This document shows positions 1-9,762 of a stretch of 64,000 nt of DNA, piece after piece (the stretch's first letter is position 1; each line of letters starts with the position of its first letter). Origin of the DNA: Gilliamella apicola (GTDB lineage Bacteria; Pseudomonadota; Gammaproteobacteria; Enterobacterales; Orbaceae); the NCBI RefSeq assembly GCF_000599985.1, contig NZ_CP007445.1, positions 2,356,001 through 2,420,000 of the forward strand, in the 5' to 3' direction. A program made the position numbers and the translations under genes. The notes under the pieces were generated by a model, which saw nothing but the letters and a program-made list of their open reading frames with translations, made no database searches and was not told the DNA's origin.

Positions 1-959
1 AAAAATAGATGATTTTGTGTTTCGCCTGAAACCACTTTATAACCACGTTTTAAAATTACATCAACCATGGCTTGCGCATTTTTAATCACTTGATGTTGAT
101 ACTCTTTATAGGCTGGTTCCATCGCTTCTTTTAATGCTACAGCTTTGGCGGCAATCACATGCATTAATGGTCCACCTTGTGCACCAGGGAAAACTGCCGA
201 ATTTAATTTTTTATAAAGTTCTTCACTACCACCTTTGGCTAAAATTAACCCGCCACGTGGTCCGCCTAATGTTTTATGAGTTGTCGTGGTAACGACATGA
301 GCAAAAGGTACTGGATTAGGATATACGCCTGCTGCAACTAGACCTGCCACATGCGCCATATCCACAAACAAGAACGCTCCGACACTATCAGCAATCTCGC
401 GCATACGTTTCCAATCGACAACGCCTGAATAAGCAGAGAACCCACCAATAATCATTTTAGGTTTTGAATCTAAGGCTATTTTTTCTAATTGTTCATAATC
501 AATATGGCCAGTTTCGTCTACACCATAAGCGACGACATTATATAATTTACCAGAAAAACTTACAGGTGAACCGTGTGTTAGATGACCACCTTCTGACAAA
601 TTCATGCCTAATACCGTATCACCAGGTTTTAATAATGCCATATAAACGGCAAAATTAGCCTGTGACCCCGAATGCGGTTGCACATTAGCATAATCAGCAC
701 CAAACAAAGTTTTTGCTCGCTCAATAGCTAAAGTCTCGACGATATCAACATACTCACAACCACCATAATAACGTTTGCCAGGGTAACCTTCGGCATATTT
801 ATTGGTTAATTGCGATCCTTGTGCTTGCATTACTCGAGGACTGGTATAATTTTCAGATGCGATTAATTCAAGGTGATCCTCTTGACGTTGCTCTTCACCT
901 TTAATTGCATCCCATAATTCTTTATCATAAGTGGCAATGGTCATCTCTTTACTGAACAT
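1..959 (-). CDS. glyA: Serine hydroxymethyltransferase, 5' part (runs off the left edge)
   Basis: This PLP enzyme interconverts serine and glycine while charging tetrahydrofolate, and it supplies most one-carbon units. About 319 N-terminal residues are present of the family's usual ~417; the C-terminus lies outside the window. The translation opens [16 protein letters not shown] and carries LIASENYTS near residue 35. The PLP-lysine motif [13 protein letters not shown] lies near residue 228, and the glycine-rich [14 protein letters not shown] segment precedes it. The start at 957-959 has a TAGGAG sequence just upstream on the minus strand. Nothing unusual is visible. Confidence 0.97.
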   Translation of the reverse strand, partial: MFSKEMTIATYDKELWDAIKGEEQRQEDHLELIASENYTSPRVMQAQGSQLTNKYAEGYPGKRYYGGCEYVDIVETLAIERAKTLFGADYANVQPHSGSQANFAVYMALLKPGDTVLGMNLSEGGHLTHGSPVSFSGKLYNVVAYGVDETGHIDYEQLEKIALDSKPKMIIGGFSAYSGVVDWKRMREIADSVGAFLFVDMAHVAGLVAAGVYPNPVPFAHVVTTTTHKTLGGPRGGLILAKGGSEELYKKLNSAVFPGAQGGPLMHVIAAKAVALKEAMEPAYKEYQHQVIKNAQAMVDVILKRGYKVVSGETQNHLF

Positions 960-1177
960 ATTGACTCCTAGTTATTAATTGCATCAACTATTAAGCATTA
1001 CTGCACCTAAATTGGTTTAAAAAACATCATTGGCAATTATCCTCACTTAATCAGCATATTATTTCAATCTTTTTTTTTAATTATAAAAAAATTTTATATT
1101 AAAACAGTAATTAAATAAGAGAGTTTTTATTGTTAACCTAATCTTTGAAAACAACTAAGAGTTACAATTTTTAAGTC

Positions 1178-1558
1178 TCAAAAGCCACCTTCTTTTGAGA
1201 TAAAATAAAATTCGCTATAACCACCATACGAACAATCAAACCTATTTTTAGGTGATTCAACTGTATCAATTTTAGTGATAACTTGATAACTTTTGCCATC
1301 ATCGTCATAAAAAACGAAATTATAGATATTTGTATAAATAAACTTCTTTTTAATCATTTTATTGGTATTAATCTTTTTTTCTGATGCCAATAAATTAATT
1401 TTAGTTTTTGAAGAATCTATATCCCCCATAGCAAGGATGCCTTCATTCTGCATCCATGTCGCGGTAGTATTCATCGGAAAAGAAGCACAATCGGGTGCTT
1501 TAGCAAAGGAGTATGTTGACCATAACATTACTCCTACAATAAGAAAAATTGTTTTCAT
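1178..1558 (-). CDS. Small secreted protein, first of three tandem paralogs
   Basis: I do not recognise this family. The 126-residue product starts with a clear Sec signal peptide (MKTIFLIVGVMLWSTYSFA) and a mature part beginning KAPDC. It shares with the next two genes an N-terminal PDC, a Trp about ten residues later, an ESKT-I-LLAS block, an IYNFVFYDDDGKSYQVIT block and a second Cys near the C-terminus. The two conserved cysteines suggest a periplasmic disulfide. This copy is the longest because of an insertion around residues 60-72 rich in Lys and Asn (KKINTNKMIKKK). The ribosome binding site is AAGGTTATAAA before ATG, matching its neighbours. The function is unknown; a secreted inhibitor, immunity protein or adaptor would all fit. 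Confidence 0.75.
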   Translation of the reverse strand: MKTIFLIVGVMLWSTYSFAKAPDCASFPMNTTATWMQNEGILAMGDIDSSKTKINLLASEKKINTNKMIKKKFIYTNIYNFVFYDDDGKSYQVITKIDTVESPKNRFDCSYGGYSEFYFISKEGGF

Positions 1559-1656
1559 TTTATAACCTTATGTTTTACTTTGCTTTTATTTTCGCCTGTT
1601 TCGTTGACAAGTGAAATTGAACATTAATGGATTAAATCTTTATTTAATTTAATTGT

Positions 1657-2001
1657 TTAGTTTAAATGGTTGATCTGGCGTTTTGAAATAAAATAACTAT
1701 CTACGTCACCAAAACATTCTGTTTTAGAGGCCTTACTTTTTGTGATCACATCATAAGCTTTATTTTGATTATCATAAAAAATAAAATGATAAATTTGTGT
1801 ATAAAGATTTTTACTTTTTTGTTCAGTCGCTAAAAGTGTGATTCTCATTTTTGATTCACTTAAATTTTGACTATCAACAATATTACTACTTTTTAACCAC
1901 TCTTTGGCTTTATCTAAAGACCAAGCTTTGCAATCAGGCTCTTGGGCGTGGGACATCAGTGGAAGTGATACCAACAGCATTAGAATAGAAAGTTTCCTCA
2001 T
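1657..2001 (-). CDS. Small secreted protein, second of three tandem paralogs
   Basis: The product has 114 residues, with a signal peptide MRKLSILMLLVSLPLMSHA and a mature start at QEPDC. The shared family pattern is visible: PDC, WL, SESKMRITLLATEQK, YTQIYHFIFYDNQNKAYDVIT, then a late Cys (ECFGDVDSYFISK). It lies 98 bp upstream of the first paralog on the same strand, and its TTAAGGTAATAAT leader is close to that of the other two, so the three probably arose by tandem duplication. I see no strong terminator between them. No database family name comes to mind. The protein is very likely real and exported, but its role is unknown. Confidence 0.75.
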   Translation of the reverse strand: MRKLSILMLLVSLPLMSHAQEPDCKAWSLDKAKEWLKSSNIVDSQNLSESKMRITLLATEQKSKNLYTQIYHFIFYDNQNKAYDVITKSKASKTECFGDVDSYFISKRQINHLN

Positions 2002-2082
2002 ATTATTACCTTAAAATTCCTTTGTTACTTTATAACAAGCATTAAAAATATTGAATTTACTAATATAATGTTATATTCGCCA

Positions 2083-2421
2083 TTAATGTACATTACTTTG
2101 TGATACTAAGTAATGATTGACCTGACTCATTGAGCATTCTTCGTCCGAAGCATTATTTTGAGTAATAACTTCGTAACTATTTCCTTTTTTATCGTAGAAA
2201 ACAAAATGATAAATTTGATTATATAAACCTTTTTCGATCTCTTGTGATGCTAATTGCGTAATTTGAGTTTTCGATTCATCTAAATCCACAATATCCACAA
2301 TATTCATATTTTTTAGCCAACCTTCGGTCATATTCATAGGCCAAGTATAACAATCAGGTCCTTTAGCAAAGGAGAGTAACGGACTAAACATAAACAATAC
2401 AAAGATAGTTAATTTTTTCAT
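2083..2421 (-). CDS. Small secreted protein, third of three tandem paralogs
   Basis: The product has 112 residues with signal peptide MKKLTIFVLFMFSPLLSFA and a mature start at KGPDCYTWPMNM. It is the first gene of the run in transcription order and the closest match to the second paralog: LDESKTQITQLASQE, YNQIYHFVFYDKKGNSYEVIT, then EECSMSQVNHYLVSQ. The two conserved cysteines are kept. The leader AAAGGTGATGAT before ATG is a good ribosome binding site. The 250 bp upstream is very AT-rich and separates it from the divergent sulfatase-fold gene. Function unknown. Confidence 0.75.
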   Translation of the reverse strand: MKKLTIFVLFMFSPLLSFAKGPDCYTWPMNMTEGWLKNMNIVDIVDLDESKTQITQLASQEIEKGLYNQIYHFVFYDKKGNSYEVITQNNASDEECSMSQVNHYLVSQSNVH

Positions 2422-2671
2422 ATCATCACCTTTAATTATTCCTTTTTACTTGATGAGGTTAATATTAAAACTGAAAAAGTTAATTGCCAATCATTTAATT
2501 AACATAAATCAATTTTACCTATAAATTATTATATAGAAATAAACAATTAAGTAATGATAAAAGTAACATAGCAAATCAATTTTGATTATCACAAAATTAC
2601 AATAGCACTTTTTTATTTATTAATATTATGTATATACTGTTGCCAAAATTTATTATTGAGTAACACATTTT

Positions 2672-4114
2672 ATGCCCTTATCTACGCTCGTTATTTTGCC
2701 TTTTTTGGTATTAACTATTATTTTTGCTTCACTATTTCAACAAAAAAAATGGCAATTAGTGACCATCACATTCATGACCGTTCTTATCGTGATGGAACTC
2801 ACCTCTGTCTACTTTAGTGGAGGTTTTATTGACTATCAGTTTTATGTAAATTTAAATGTAAATGATATCATTGAAGGGTTATTCATTTTTAAGCTGCAAG
2901 CAGTACTAGTTATTGCGGTCTTTTTAGGATTGGTATTTTTACTGTCAAAATTAGCCAATCTATGCAAATCTAAATGTCGGTTATTTATCCGCTTATTATT
3001 TGCCTGTCTTGCAATCTTCTCAATAAGTTACCATAACGGTCCTTTAAGTCGTTTATATGAAATATATCAAGTCACAAGTGCTCCTCGCGAACCATTTAAA
3101 CAAGCACTAGCATCATTAAATATGGTTGATTATCCAACCAAAGAACAGATTGTGAGTCAAAAGGGCAAAAATATTATTGTTTTGTCTCTTGAATCCTTTG
3201 AACAAGGTTTTTTAGATTTTGAAGAAATTACACCCAACTTACGACAGTTACGCCAAGATTATACTTTCTTTGCTAATATGCCAATGAGTGCAGGCAGTAG
3301 TTGGACTACCGCTTCAATGTATACTTATATGACAGGCATGCCGTTTCTAATTGGAGGATACACAACTTCCCCATTAATGAAAGCAGATCAAACACAATTA
3401 GTAAGCTTGGGTGATGTATTAAGACAAGCTGGCTACCAAACACGTTACGTAATGGCGGGTCCTAATTTCGCTGGAATTGGTCATACAGCAGGGTTATTTG
3501 GTATGCAAATCGTCTCGGAAGAAAATTACGTTGGTCAATATCCTAATGCCCCATTTGGATTATATGACAAGGATATTTTAGATATAGCTCAAAAACAAAT
3601 TATCGATATGAATCAATCAGGTAAACCATTTGCGTTATTTATCTCAACAGTTTCAACTCATGCGCCTAATGGCTTTAATGATGATCGCATGAAGTCAGTT
3701 ATATCACCTAAAAATGATAATATGTCATTTGTTGCAGCTTCACTCGATTATAATGTTGGACAATTTATCCGACATTTAAAAGATAATAAATTATTAGATA
3801 ATACTGTCTTTTATATTTTCCCCGACCATTTAATGATGGGAGCTGGTACAGCAACAATTAATCGCCTATCAGAAAAAGAGCGTAAACTTTATTTACTAAC
3901 CAATGCTAAGAGTGAAAATTTACATAAAACGCCCGATCAAGTTATCTACCAAATTGATCTACCGCGTTTAATTTTAAATGGTGCACAAGTTGAAAGTAAT
4001 GCTAAATTTTTAACAGATTACCTAACTGAGCCAAATTTGAATAAAAAACAGTTTATTGAACAAAATAAATCAAAAATTGCAACAATAAATAACTCTGCGC
4101 AAGTATTTAAATAG
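2672..4114 (+). CDS. Membrane-bound sulfatase-fold enzyme (LTA synthase / phosphoglycerol transferase-like)
   Basis: The 480-residue protein has an N-terminal membrane domain (hydrophobic stretches at about 3-20, 30-48, 70-90 and 100-118) and then a periplasmic alkaline-phosphatase/sulfatase-fold domain from about residue 160. Visible metal and catalytic motifs are NIIVLSLESFE near 166, the SAGSSWTTAS segment near 206-216 that supplies the Ser/Thr nucleophile, STHAPNGF near 329, and FPDH near 384. This arrangement is typical of LtaS/OpgB-like enzymes that move phosphoglycerol or phosphoethanolamine groups onto envelope glycans or lipids. The exact donor and acceptor cannot be read from sequence. 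A LysE-type exporter follows after 7 bp, suggesting co-transcription. Confidence 0.8.
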   Translation: MPLSTLVILPFLVLTIIFASLFQQKKWQLVTITFMTVLIVMELTSVYFSGGFIDYQFYVNLNVNDIIEGLFIFKLQAVLVIAVFLGLVFLLSKLANLCKSKCRLFIRLLFACLAIFSISYHNGPLSRLYEIYQVTSAPREPFKQALASLNMVDYPTKEQIVSQKGKNIIVLSLESFEQGFLDFEEITPNLRQLRQDYTFFANMPMSAGSSWTTASMYTYMTGMPFLIGGYTTSPLMKADQTQLVSLGDVLRQAGYQTRYVMAGPNFAGIGHTAGLFGMQIVSEENYVGQYPNAPFGLYDKDILDIAQKQIIDMNQSGKPFALFISTVSTHAPNGFNDDRMKSVISPKNDNMSFVAASLDYNVGQFIRHLKDNKLLDNTVFYIFPDHLMMGAGTATINRLSEKERKLYLLTNAKSENLHKTPDQVIYQIDLPRLILNGAQVESNAKFLTDYLTEPNLNKKQFIEQNKSKIATINNSAQVFK

Positions 4115-4121
4115 GTACAAA

Positions 4122-4745
4122 ATGACGACTGATACATTAATTTTAGTCATTACTATCAGTTTTTTAGGGATGATTTCTCCTGGGCCAGATTTCTTTCTGA
4201 TTTTAAAAAACAGTTTAAGTTATAGCCGAAAAATCGCGTTGTTGTCTTGTCTGGGCGTAATAATGGCAATATTAATTCATATGAGTTACTGTGTTGCAGG
4301 TATTGCCATACTCATTGCAACAACACCAATACTTTATAACGGGTTACGTTATGCAGGTTCAGCTTACTTGTTATGGCTCGGAATAAAAGCATTACTAGCA
4401 AAAAACACTGGTACAACTTATCTTTCACAGCAATCAAACAACAAATGTATTTCTGCTAAAACAGCCTTTATGCAAGGTCTGTTTTGCAACCTGCTTAATC
4501 CTAAAGCAACATTATATTTCTTAGCAATTTTCACTCAGGTATTGAATGCTGATTCATCAATAATGGATAAACTACTCGTAGCACTTATTATTTGGATTGA
4601 AGCTGTTTTTTGGTGGCCTTTTGTTGTCTATATATTTCAAACACAAGCAGTACAACGAAGATACTTTAAAATACAAATTATTATCGATAAATTATTAGGA
4701 ATCATTTTAATAACATTGGGGATAAAAGTTGCTTTAGGATTTTAA
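4122..4745 (+). CDS. LysE/RhtB-family amino-acid exporter
   Basis: The 207-residue inner-membrane protein has the family hallmark ISPGPDFFLILKNSLSYSR at about residues 17-35 and about six hydrophobic segments. A second characteristic block, FCNLLNPKATLYFLAIF, sits near residue 120. LysE/RhtB proteins export amino acids such as threonine, homoserine or lysine; the substrate here is unknown. It begins 7 bp after the sulfatase-fold gene, with AGGT just before the ATG, so the two probably share a transcript. Nothing is missing relative to the usual ~205 residues. Confidence 0.88.
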   Translation: MTTDTLILVITISFLGMISPGPDFFLILKNSLSYSRKIALLSCLGVIMAILIHMSYCVAGIAILIATTPILYNGLRYAGSAYLLWLGIKALLAKNTGTTYLSQQSNNKCISAKTAFMQGLFCNLLNPKATLYFLAIFTQVLNADSSIMDKLLVALIIWIEAVFWWPFVVYIFQTQAVQRRYFKIQIIIDKLLGIILITLGIKVALGF

Positions 4746-4767
4746 GGTAAATTCATCAATAATTTTT

Positions 4768-4802
4768 ACTGAAACGTTATCTTCTTCTGAAACTTTTTTA
4801 CA
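4768..4802 (+). promoter_or_regulatory. Dispersed CTGAAAC double motif, copy a (upstream of kdsD)
   Basis: Two perfect CTGAAAC heptamers begin at 4769 and 4787, exactly 18 bp apart. The second runs into a T-tract ending in TTTACA, a plausible -35 element. The same arrangement occurs at five other intergenic sites. It reads toward kdsD, whose ATG is 138 bp beyond the end of the motif. Regulatory function is inference; the repetition itself is seen directly. Confidence 0.55.
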
Positions 4803-4939
4803 TAAAAATTTTCTTTTTTTGAATCTTGTATTGTTAATTGATACACTGTTAACAATATGATTGACTAGAATTAGCTATCCTTTTTTGTCAATTATAGCAT
4901 CATGATTTAATTATATTTAATTACATTAGGTTAGTACAT

Positions 4940-5902
4940 ATGAACAAATTGTTACAATATGGTCGAGAACTTCTTAAATTAGAACTTCAAGAAGCCAAAA
5001 AGTTACCCGATAGGCTAGGTAAAGATTTTGTTGAAGCTTGTCAGCTTATTTTATCGAATAAAGGGAAAGTCGTTGTATCAGGTATTGGAAAATCTGGCCA
5101 TATTGGGAAAAAAATTGCAGCATCATTAGCAAGTACTGGTAGTCCAGCTTTTTTTATGCATCCATCTGAAGCATTACATGGAGATTTGGGCATGATAACT
5201 AAAAATGATGTTGCCATTCTTATCTCATATTCTGGACGAGCAAAGGAATTCAATTTTATTTTACCTATACTTTCAGCAATGAATGTACCTGTGATAGCAA
5301 TTACAGGTGGATTGGATTCTCCGTTGGCTAAATCAGCGCGAGCAGTACTTGATATATCAATCGAACAAGAAGCTTGCCCAATGGGGCTTGCACCGACGTC
5401 AAGCTCAACCAATACGTTACTCATGGGTGATGCGCTTGCTATTGCTGTTATGCGTGCACGTGGATTTAAAGAAGAAGATTTTGCTCGCTCTCATCCTGCG
5501 GGTAGCTTAGGAGCTAAATTACTCAACCATGTTAAAGATGTCATGCGACAAGGTGACTTAGTTCCCAAAATACCACATACTGCAACCGTATTCGATGCTA
5601 TGCTTGAATTAAGCCGTACTGGAGTCGGTTTAGTTGCAATCTGTCAAGATAATAATAAAATAGCGGGTGTTTTTACCGATGGAGACTTACGCCGATTATT
5701 ACTTAAAAATGGTACATTGCAAGACAGTATTAGCTCGGTTATGACCAGTCCTGGCTTTCAAATACCTGAGAGTTGGAAAGCTGTCGAAGCTTTAAAATCA
5801 TTTAATGATCATAATATTACCGCAGCACCTGTTGTTAATAGTGCTGGTGAATTAGTAGGCGCATTAAATATTCATGATTTACACCAAGCAGGAATAAGCT
5901 AA
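4940..5902 (+). CDS. kdsD: D-arabinose 5-phosphate isomerase
   Basis: The enzyme makes arabinose 5-phosphate from ribulose 5-phosphate, the first step toward KDO in LPS inner core. The 320 residues match the family length: an N-terminal SIS sugar-isomerase domain (VVVSGIGKSGHIGKKIAASL near residue 45; ISYSGRAKEF near 95; the conserved SSTNTLLMGDALAIAV block near 155) followed by two CBS domains from about 205. It stands alone between the exporter and aroK, not with kdsC-lpt or mla as in enterobacteria. GutQ is a paralog with the same fold and activity; KdsD is preferred because no sugar-alcohol utilisation genes are nearby. Dispersed motif copy a lies upstream. Confidence 0.93.
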   Translation: MNKLLQYGRELLKLELQEAKKLPDRLGKDFVEACQLILSNKGKVVVSGIGKSGHIGKKIAASLASTGSPAFFMHPSEALHGDLGMITKNDVAILISYSGRAKEFNFILPILSAMNVPVIAITGGLDSPLAKSARAVLDISIEQEACPMGLAPTSSSTNTLLMGDALAIAVMRARGFKEEDFARSHPAGSLGAKLLNHVKDVMRQGDLVPKIPHTATVFDAMLELSRTGVGLVAICQDNNKIAGVFTDGDLRRLLLKNGTLQDSISSVMTSPGFQIPESWKAVEALKSFNDHNITAAPVVNSAGELVGALNIHDLHQAGIS

Positions 5903-6088
5903 AAACTATTATAAATACTTATTGCAAAAAGGTACTATCTATTGAGATAATTACCGACCTAAATTTTTGTCGTTAGACGGAGATCCAAGAAAAGTTACAC
6001 CGTTAACAATGTGAATGATTAAATAAATCATTGAAAGTTAATGTTGTGTTGTATATTTTAACCAAAATTAATAGATGATGAAACTACA

Positions 6089-6610
6089 ATGGCAGAAAAG
6101 CGAAATATCTTTCTAATTGGCCCAATGGGGGCAGGAAAAAGCACAATAGGCCGACAGATTGCACAACAGCTAGGCATGGAATTTTTTGATTCAGACCAAG
6201 AGATTGAAAAACGTACAGGCGCTGATATTGCATGGATTTTTGATTTAGAGGGTGAAGACGGATTCCGAGCCAGAGAAGAAAAAGTTATTAATGAATTGAC
6301 TGAAAAACAAGGTGTAGTACTTGCTACTGGTGGTGGTTCAGTATTATCGAAAGAGACGCGTAATCGACTATCGGCCCGTGGCATTGTTGTTTATCTTGAA
6401 ACTACCATTGAAAAGCAAATGGCTAGAACACAAAAAGATAAACGTCGACCACTTTTACAAGGCGGTAATACTCCAAGAGAACTTTATGAAGAACTTGCTG
6501 GAGAACGCGAACCTCTTTACGAAGAAATTGCGGATATTACAATCAAAACTGATGAGCAAAGTGCTAAAGGTGTTGCAAATTATATTATTGAGAAAATAGA
6601 GCAAATTTAA
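6089..6610 (+). CDS. aroK: Shikimate kinase I
   Basis: The enzyme phosphorylates shikimate in aromatic amino-acid and chorismate synthesis. The 173-residue length is standard. The Walker A motif GPMGAGKS is at residues 11-18, the [11 protein letters not shown] substrate-binding segment at 32-42, the ATGGGSV loop near 79, and the lid arginines within KDKRRPLL near 115. In enteric bacteria aroB follows directly; here the next gene, 67 bp downstream, is a damX-like gene and no aroB is in the window. The ATG has only a weak purine-rich leader. Confidence 0.96.
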   Translation: MAEKRNIFLIGPMGAGKSTIGRQIAQQLGMEFFDSDQEIEKRTGADIAWIFDLEGEDGFRAREEKVINELTEKQGVVLATGGGSVLSKETRNRLSARGIVVYLETTIEKQMARTQKDKRRPLLQGGNTPRELYEELAGEREPLYEEIADITIKTDEQSAKGVANYIIEKIEQI

Positions 6611-6677
6611 GTCGCTTATTTTAGAAATAATGGTACTTTGTGAGGCTATAAATCTTTTGATAGGTTAAGGAGTAAAT

Positions 6678-7445
6678 ATGCGTGTAGATAAAGACGATCG
6701 TTATATATCAGAACAACCTAACAAGGATTCATCACTCCCACTAAAATTACCAGATTTTCTTCAAAATTATCCTAAGAAAAAACTTATTATTTGCTGTTTG
6801 ATAATCCTAATTATTTTTTTATTACTTAGCTTGATTGTCTTTCGACCATCACAAAAAAGTGAACCAACACCATTAACACCTCCTGTGGTTAACGGTGTTG
6901 CTTCAACAGATGATACGGATACGACTAATGCTGCTCATGATGGACAGCTCAATGTTACAGATAATGGAGAGGCGCCTGATAGTTCTTTAGCGAATTCAGA
7001 AATATCAACTCCATCTAAACCTGATGAGCCAAAACCATCTGAAAATAGCAGTAGTAGTATAAACTCAACTGATAACCTAAATATGGCGTCAAATGCCAAT
7101 CATGAAGGTGAAAAAAAACCAACTAAAAAGGTAGCTAATCTAAACGATGACAACAATAGCTTAATAAAAAAATTTAGGATAGAAGATGATCATTATGTGA
7201 TTCAAATTACTGCATCTAGGTCGGCTGAGGGCTTAAAAAAATTTGTTACACAAAATAAAATAACGGATTACCAGATTTATGAAACTCAATACAGCAATGG
7301 TAAATGGTTTATTTTAGTTAAAGGTAATTATTCATCACTTGATGAGGCTCATAAAGCAATCAAATCACTACCACCTGCTCTCCAAAAAGACAAACCATGG
7401 GTTAAATCGGGAGCAGCAGTTAATAAAGAAAAAATAGTAAATTAA
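6678..7445 (+). CDS. damX: SPOR-domain cell-division protein, short DamX-like
   Basis: The 255-residue single-pass inner-membrane protein has a short cytoplasmic N-terminus, a transmembrane helix at about residues 35-55, a long Ser/Thr/Asn/Pro-rich linker and a C-terminal SPOR domain (about 172-245, starting at HYVIQITASRS) of the kind that binds denuded septal peptidoglycan. Its place between aroK and dam matches E. coli damX. It is much shorter than the roughly 430-residue E. coli protein, with most of the loss in the N-terminal and linker parts. The leader AAGGAGTAAAT before ATG is a strong ribosome binding site. Confidence 0.85.
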   Translation: MRVDKDDRYISEQPNKDSSLPLKLPDFLQNYPKKKLIICCLIILIIFLLLSLIVFRPSQKSEPTPLTPPVVNGVASTDDTDTTNAAHDGQLNVTDNGEAPDSSLANSEISTPSKPDEPKPSENSSSSINSTDNLNMASNANHEGEKKPTKKVANLNDDNNSLIKKFRIEDDHYVIQITASRSAEGLKKFVTQNKITDYQIYETQYSNGKWFILVKGNYSSLDEAHKAIKSLPPALQKDKPWVKSGAAVNKEKIVN

Positions 7446-7497
7446 TAAAGGATATCGTCCATTTATCCTACTAGCAACGAAAAAATAGGAGCAACCG

Positions 7498-8319
7498 TTG
7501 AAGAAGCAACGAGCCTTTTTAAAATGGGCCGGAGGAAAATATGCGCTTGTAGACACCATTAAGCAATATCTACCAGAAGGGGAGCAATTAATTGAACCTT
7601 TTGTTGGCGCAGGTTCTGTTTTTTTAAATACCGATTACAAAAGTTATATTTTAGCTGATATCAATCATGATTTAATTGCACTATTTAAACTACTAAAAAC
7701 AAACCCTGATCAATTTATTAATGATCTTAGACTATTATTTAATGAGCAAAATAATCAGCCTGAGGCATTTTACCAACTTAGAGACGTATTTAATGGTAGC
7801 AACGATCAGTATTTAAGATCGTTACTCTTTGTCTATTTTAATCGACATGGTTATAACGGTTTATGTCGTTATAATAGCAATGGAAAATTCAATGTACCCT
7901 TTGGTCGATATAAAACAGTCTATTTTCCCGAAAAAGAGCTCTACTTTTTTGCTGAAAAAGCGCAAAAGGCAGAGTTTATTTGTGCTCCTTATCACGAAGT
8001 CATGAAAAAGGCTGAACAAAATTCGGTGATATATTGTGATCCACCTTATATTCCACCTAATAAATCAGGAGGATTTACCTCTTATTATTCCAATATTTTT
8101 GGCTTTGAAGAGCACGAAAATTTGTCTAAATTAGCGGAAAAAGTGGCATACAAAAAAAATATACCCGTACTGGTGTCTAACCATTATACTGATTACACCA
8201 TGACGCTATATAATAAGGCAAGTCATCTTTATCGAGCTGAAATGCGTCGCTCAATCAGTTGTGCGGGTGGAAGTAGAAAAAAGATTGATGAAATTCTAGC
8301 TTTATATAAAAAGTCATGA
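7498..8319 (+). CDS. dam: DNA adenine methylase (GATC)
   Basis: This orphan N6-adenine methyltransferase acts at GATC and directs mismatch repair and replication timing. The 273 residues contain the AdoMet loop LKWAGGKYAL at 8-17, the FVGAGSVF motif near 35 and the catalytic DPPY at about 181, in the alpha-class order. The start is TTG at 7498, chosen because AATAGGAG lies just upstream and the protein aligns from its N-terminal KKQRAFLKWAGGK onward. It sits in the conserved damX-dam-rpe-gph-trpS series. Confidence 0.96.
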   Translation: MKKQRAFLKWAGGKYALVDTIKQYLPEGEQLIEPFVGAGSVFLNTDYKSYILADINHDLIALFKLLKTNPDQFINDLRLLFNEQNNQPEAFYQLRDVFNGSNDQYLRSLLFVYFNRHGYNGLCRYNSNGKFNVPFGRYKTVYFPEKELYFFAEKAQKAEFICAPYHEVMKKAEQNSVIYCDPPYIPPNKSGGFTSYYSNIFGFEEHENLSKLAEKVAYKKNIPVLVSNHYTDYTMTLYNKASHLYRAEMRRSISCAGGSRKKIDEILALYKKS

Positions 8320-8358
8320 GTAGGCTTATATGTAAAGATGATTATTTAGAGGTAGTTT

Positions 8359-9036
8359 ATGAAAGAATTTATTATTGCTCCATCCATATTATCCGCTGAT
8401 TTTGCTCGTCTTGGTGAAGATACTCAAAAAGTACTTGATGCAGGTGCCGATGTTATCCATTTTGATGTAATGGATAATCATTTTGTACCTAATCTAACCA
8501 TGGGTTCAATGTTTTGTAAAGCGTTACGTGACTATGGGATCACAGCACCCATTGATGTACATTTAATGGCTTCACCGGTCGAAGAATTAATTACTTCTTT
8601 CGCTAAAGCGGGGGCCACTAATATTTCTATTCATCCAGAAGCAACCATCCATTTGGATCGCTCGATACAGTTAATTAAAGATCATGGTTGTAGTGCTGGT
8701 ATTGTACTTAATCCAGCCACCTCTTTAGATTGTTTAAATTATATAATTGATAAAATTGACATTATTTTATTAATGAGCGTTAATCCTGGTTTTGGCGGAC
8801 AATCTTTTATTCCATCCACCTTTAAAAAATTACAACAAACCAAAAAACGCATTATTGATTCAGGACGAGATATTCGTTTAGAAGTCGATGGAGGAGTAAA
8901 AGTTGATAACATTGCCGAAATTGCCAAAGCTGGGGCCGATATGTTTGTAGCAGGCTCGGCTATTTTTGGTGAACCAGATTACAAAGCGGTAATTGACGCT
9001 ATGCGCCAACAGTTAGCAGGAGTAACACATGCATAA
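8359..9036 (+). CDS. rpe: Ribulose-phosphate 3-epimerase
   Basis: The enzyme interconverts ribulose 5-phosphate and xylulose 5-phosphate in the pentose phosphate pathway. The 225-residue TIM barrel carries [14 protein letters not shown] at the N-terminus, the metal-binding [12 protein letters not shown] segment near 34, HLMASPVE near 68 and the phosphate-binding [13 protein letters not shown] loop near 140. Its last eight bases overlap the start of gph, so the two are translationally coupled. The leader AGAGGTAGTTT before ATG is good. Confidence 0.97.
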   Translation: MKEFIIAPSILSADFARLGEDTQKVLDAGADVIHFDVMDNHFVPNLTMGSMFCKALRDYGITAPIDVHLMASPVEELITSFAKAGATNISIHPEATIHLDRSIQLIKDHGCSAGIVLNPATSLDCLNYIIDKIDIILLMSVNPGFGGQSFIPSTFKKLQQTKKRIIDSGRDIRLEVDGGVKVDNIAEIAKAGADMFVAGSAIFGEPDYKAVIDAMRQQLAGVTHA

Positions 9037-9724
9037 ATTACAAGATATTCAAGCAATCGCCTTTGATTTAGATGGTACACTGGTTGATAGTGTGCCAGGA
9101 CTTGCACTTGCTGCACAAAACATGCTTGCAGATTTAAATCTCGACACAATAACAAATGAACAAATAAAAAACTTTGTTGGCAATGGTATTGATGTAATGT
9201 TAGAGCGTGTTTTCAAAGCGATTAATGTGATTCCATCTGCAGAACAACTTGCTCAAGCTAAAGCTCTATTTAATAAACATTATGATAAAGTCATGGACGC
9301 AGAAACCAAGCTGTTTCCACATGTAAAAGAAACCTTAAAAACATTGCATGAGAATCAATATCCACTAGCACTCGTGACCAATAAGCCAGCCCAATTCTTG
9401 CCAGCCCTATTATCATCGCTTGGCATAAAAGAGTATTTTTCTTTAGTGCTTGGTGGTGGTGATGTTATTAAATTAAAACCTCATCCAGCGCCGTTATACC
9501 AAGTTATGGCAACCTTTGGTTTATTTAGCGATCAATTATTGTTTGTAGGAGATTCTAAAAACGATATTACTGCCGCGCAAAATGCCAAATGCCCGACGGT
9601 TGCACTAACCTATGGATATAATTATGGCATCTCGATTGCAACAAGCAATCCCGATTTTTTATTTGATGATTTTAAAGATATATTAACCTTATTACCTCAG
9701 CCCAAAGCTGAAGCTAAAAAATAA
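9029..9724 (+). CDS. gph: Phosphoglycolate phosphatase
   Basis: This HAD-superfamily phosphatase removes phosphate from 2-phosphoglycolate, for example after DNA-end repair. The 231 residues show motif [12 protein letters not shown] at 11-21, the motif II threonine in LVTNKPAQ near 116, the lysine motif LKPHPAP near 149 and motif [12 protein letters not shown] near 171. The gene overlaps rpe by 8 bp and precedes trpS, as in E. coli. The C-terminus ends in a short Lys/Ala-rich tail. Confidence 0.95.
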   Translation: MHKLQDIQAIAFDLDGTLVDSVPGLALAAQNMLADLNLDTITNEQIKNFVGNGIDVMLERVFKAINVIPSAEQLAQAKALFNKHYDKVMDAETKLFPHVKETLKTLHENQYPLALVTNKPAQFLPALLSSLGIKEYFSLVLGGGDVIKLKPHPAPLYQVMATFGLFSDQLLFVGDSKNDITAAQNAKCPTVALTYGYNYGISIATSNPDFLFDDFKDILTLLPQPKAEAKK

Positions 9725-9762
9725 TGAGCAAAGATAAAAAATAACCAAATTAGGAATAAATT

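Noticed and set aside
5041..5510. ORFs overlapping kdsD in other frames
   Set aside because: kdsD is an unambiguous full-length match; the overlapping frames are by-products.
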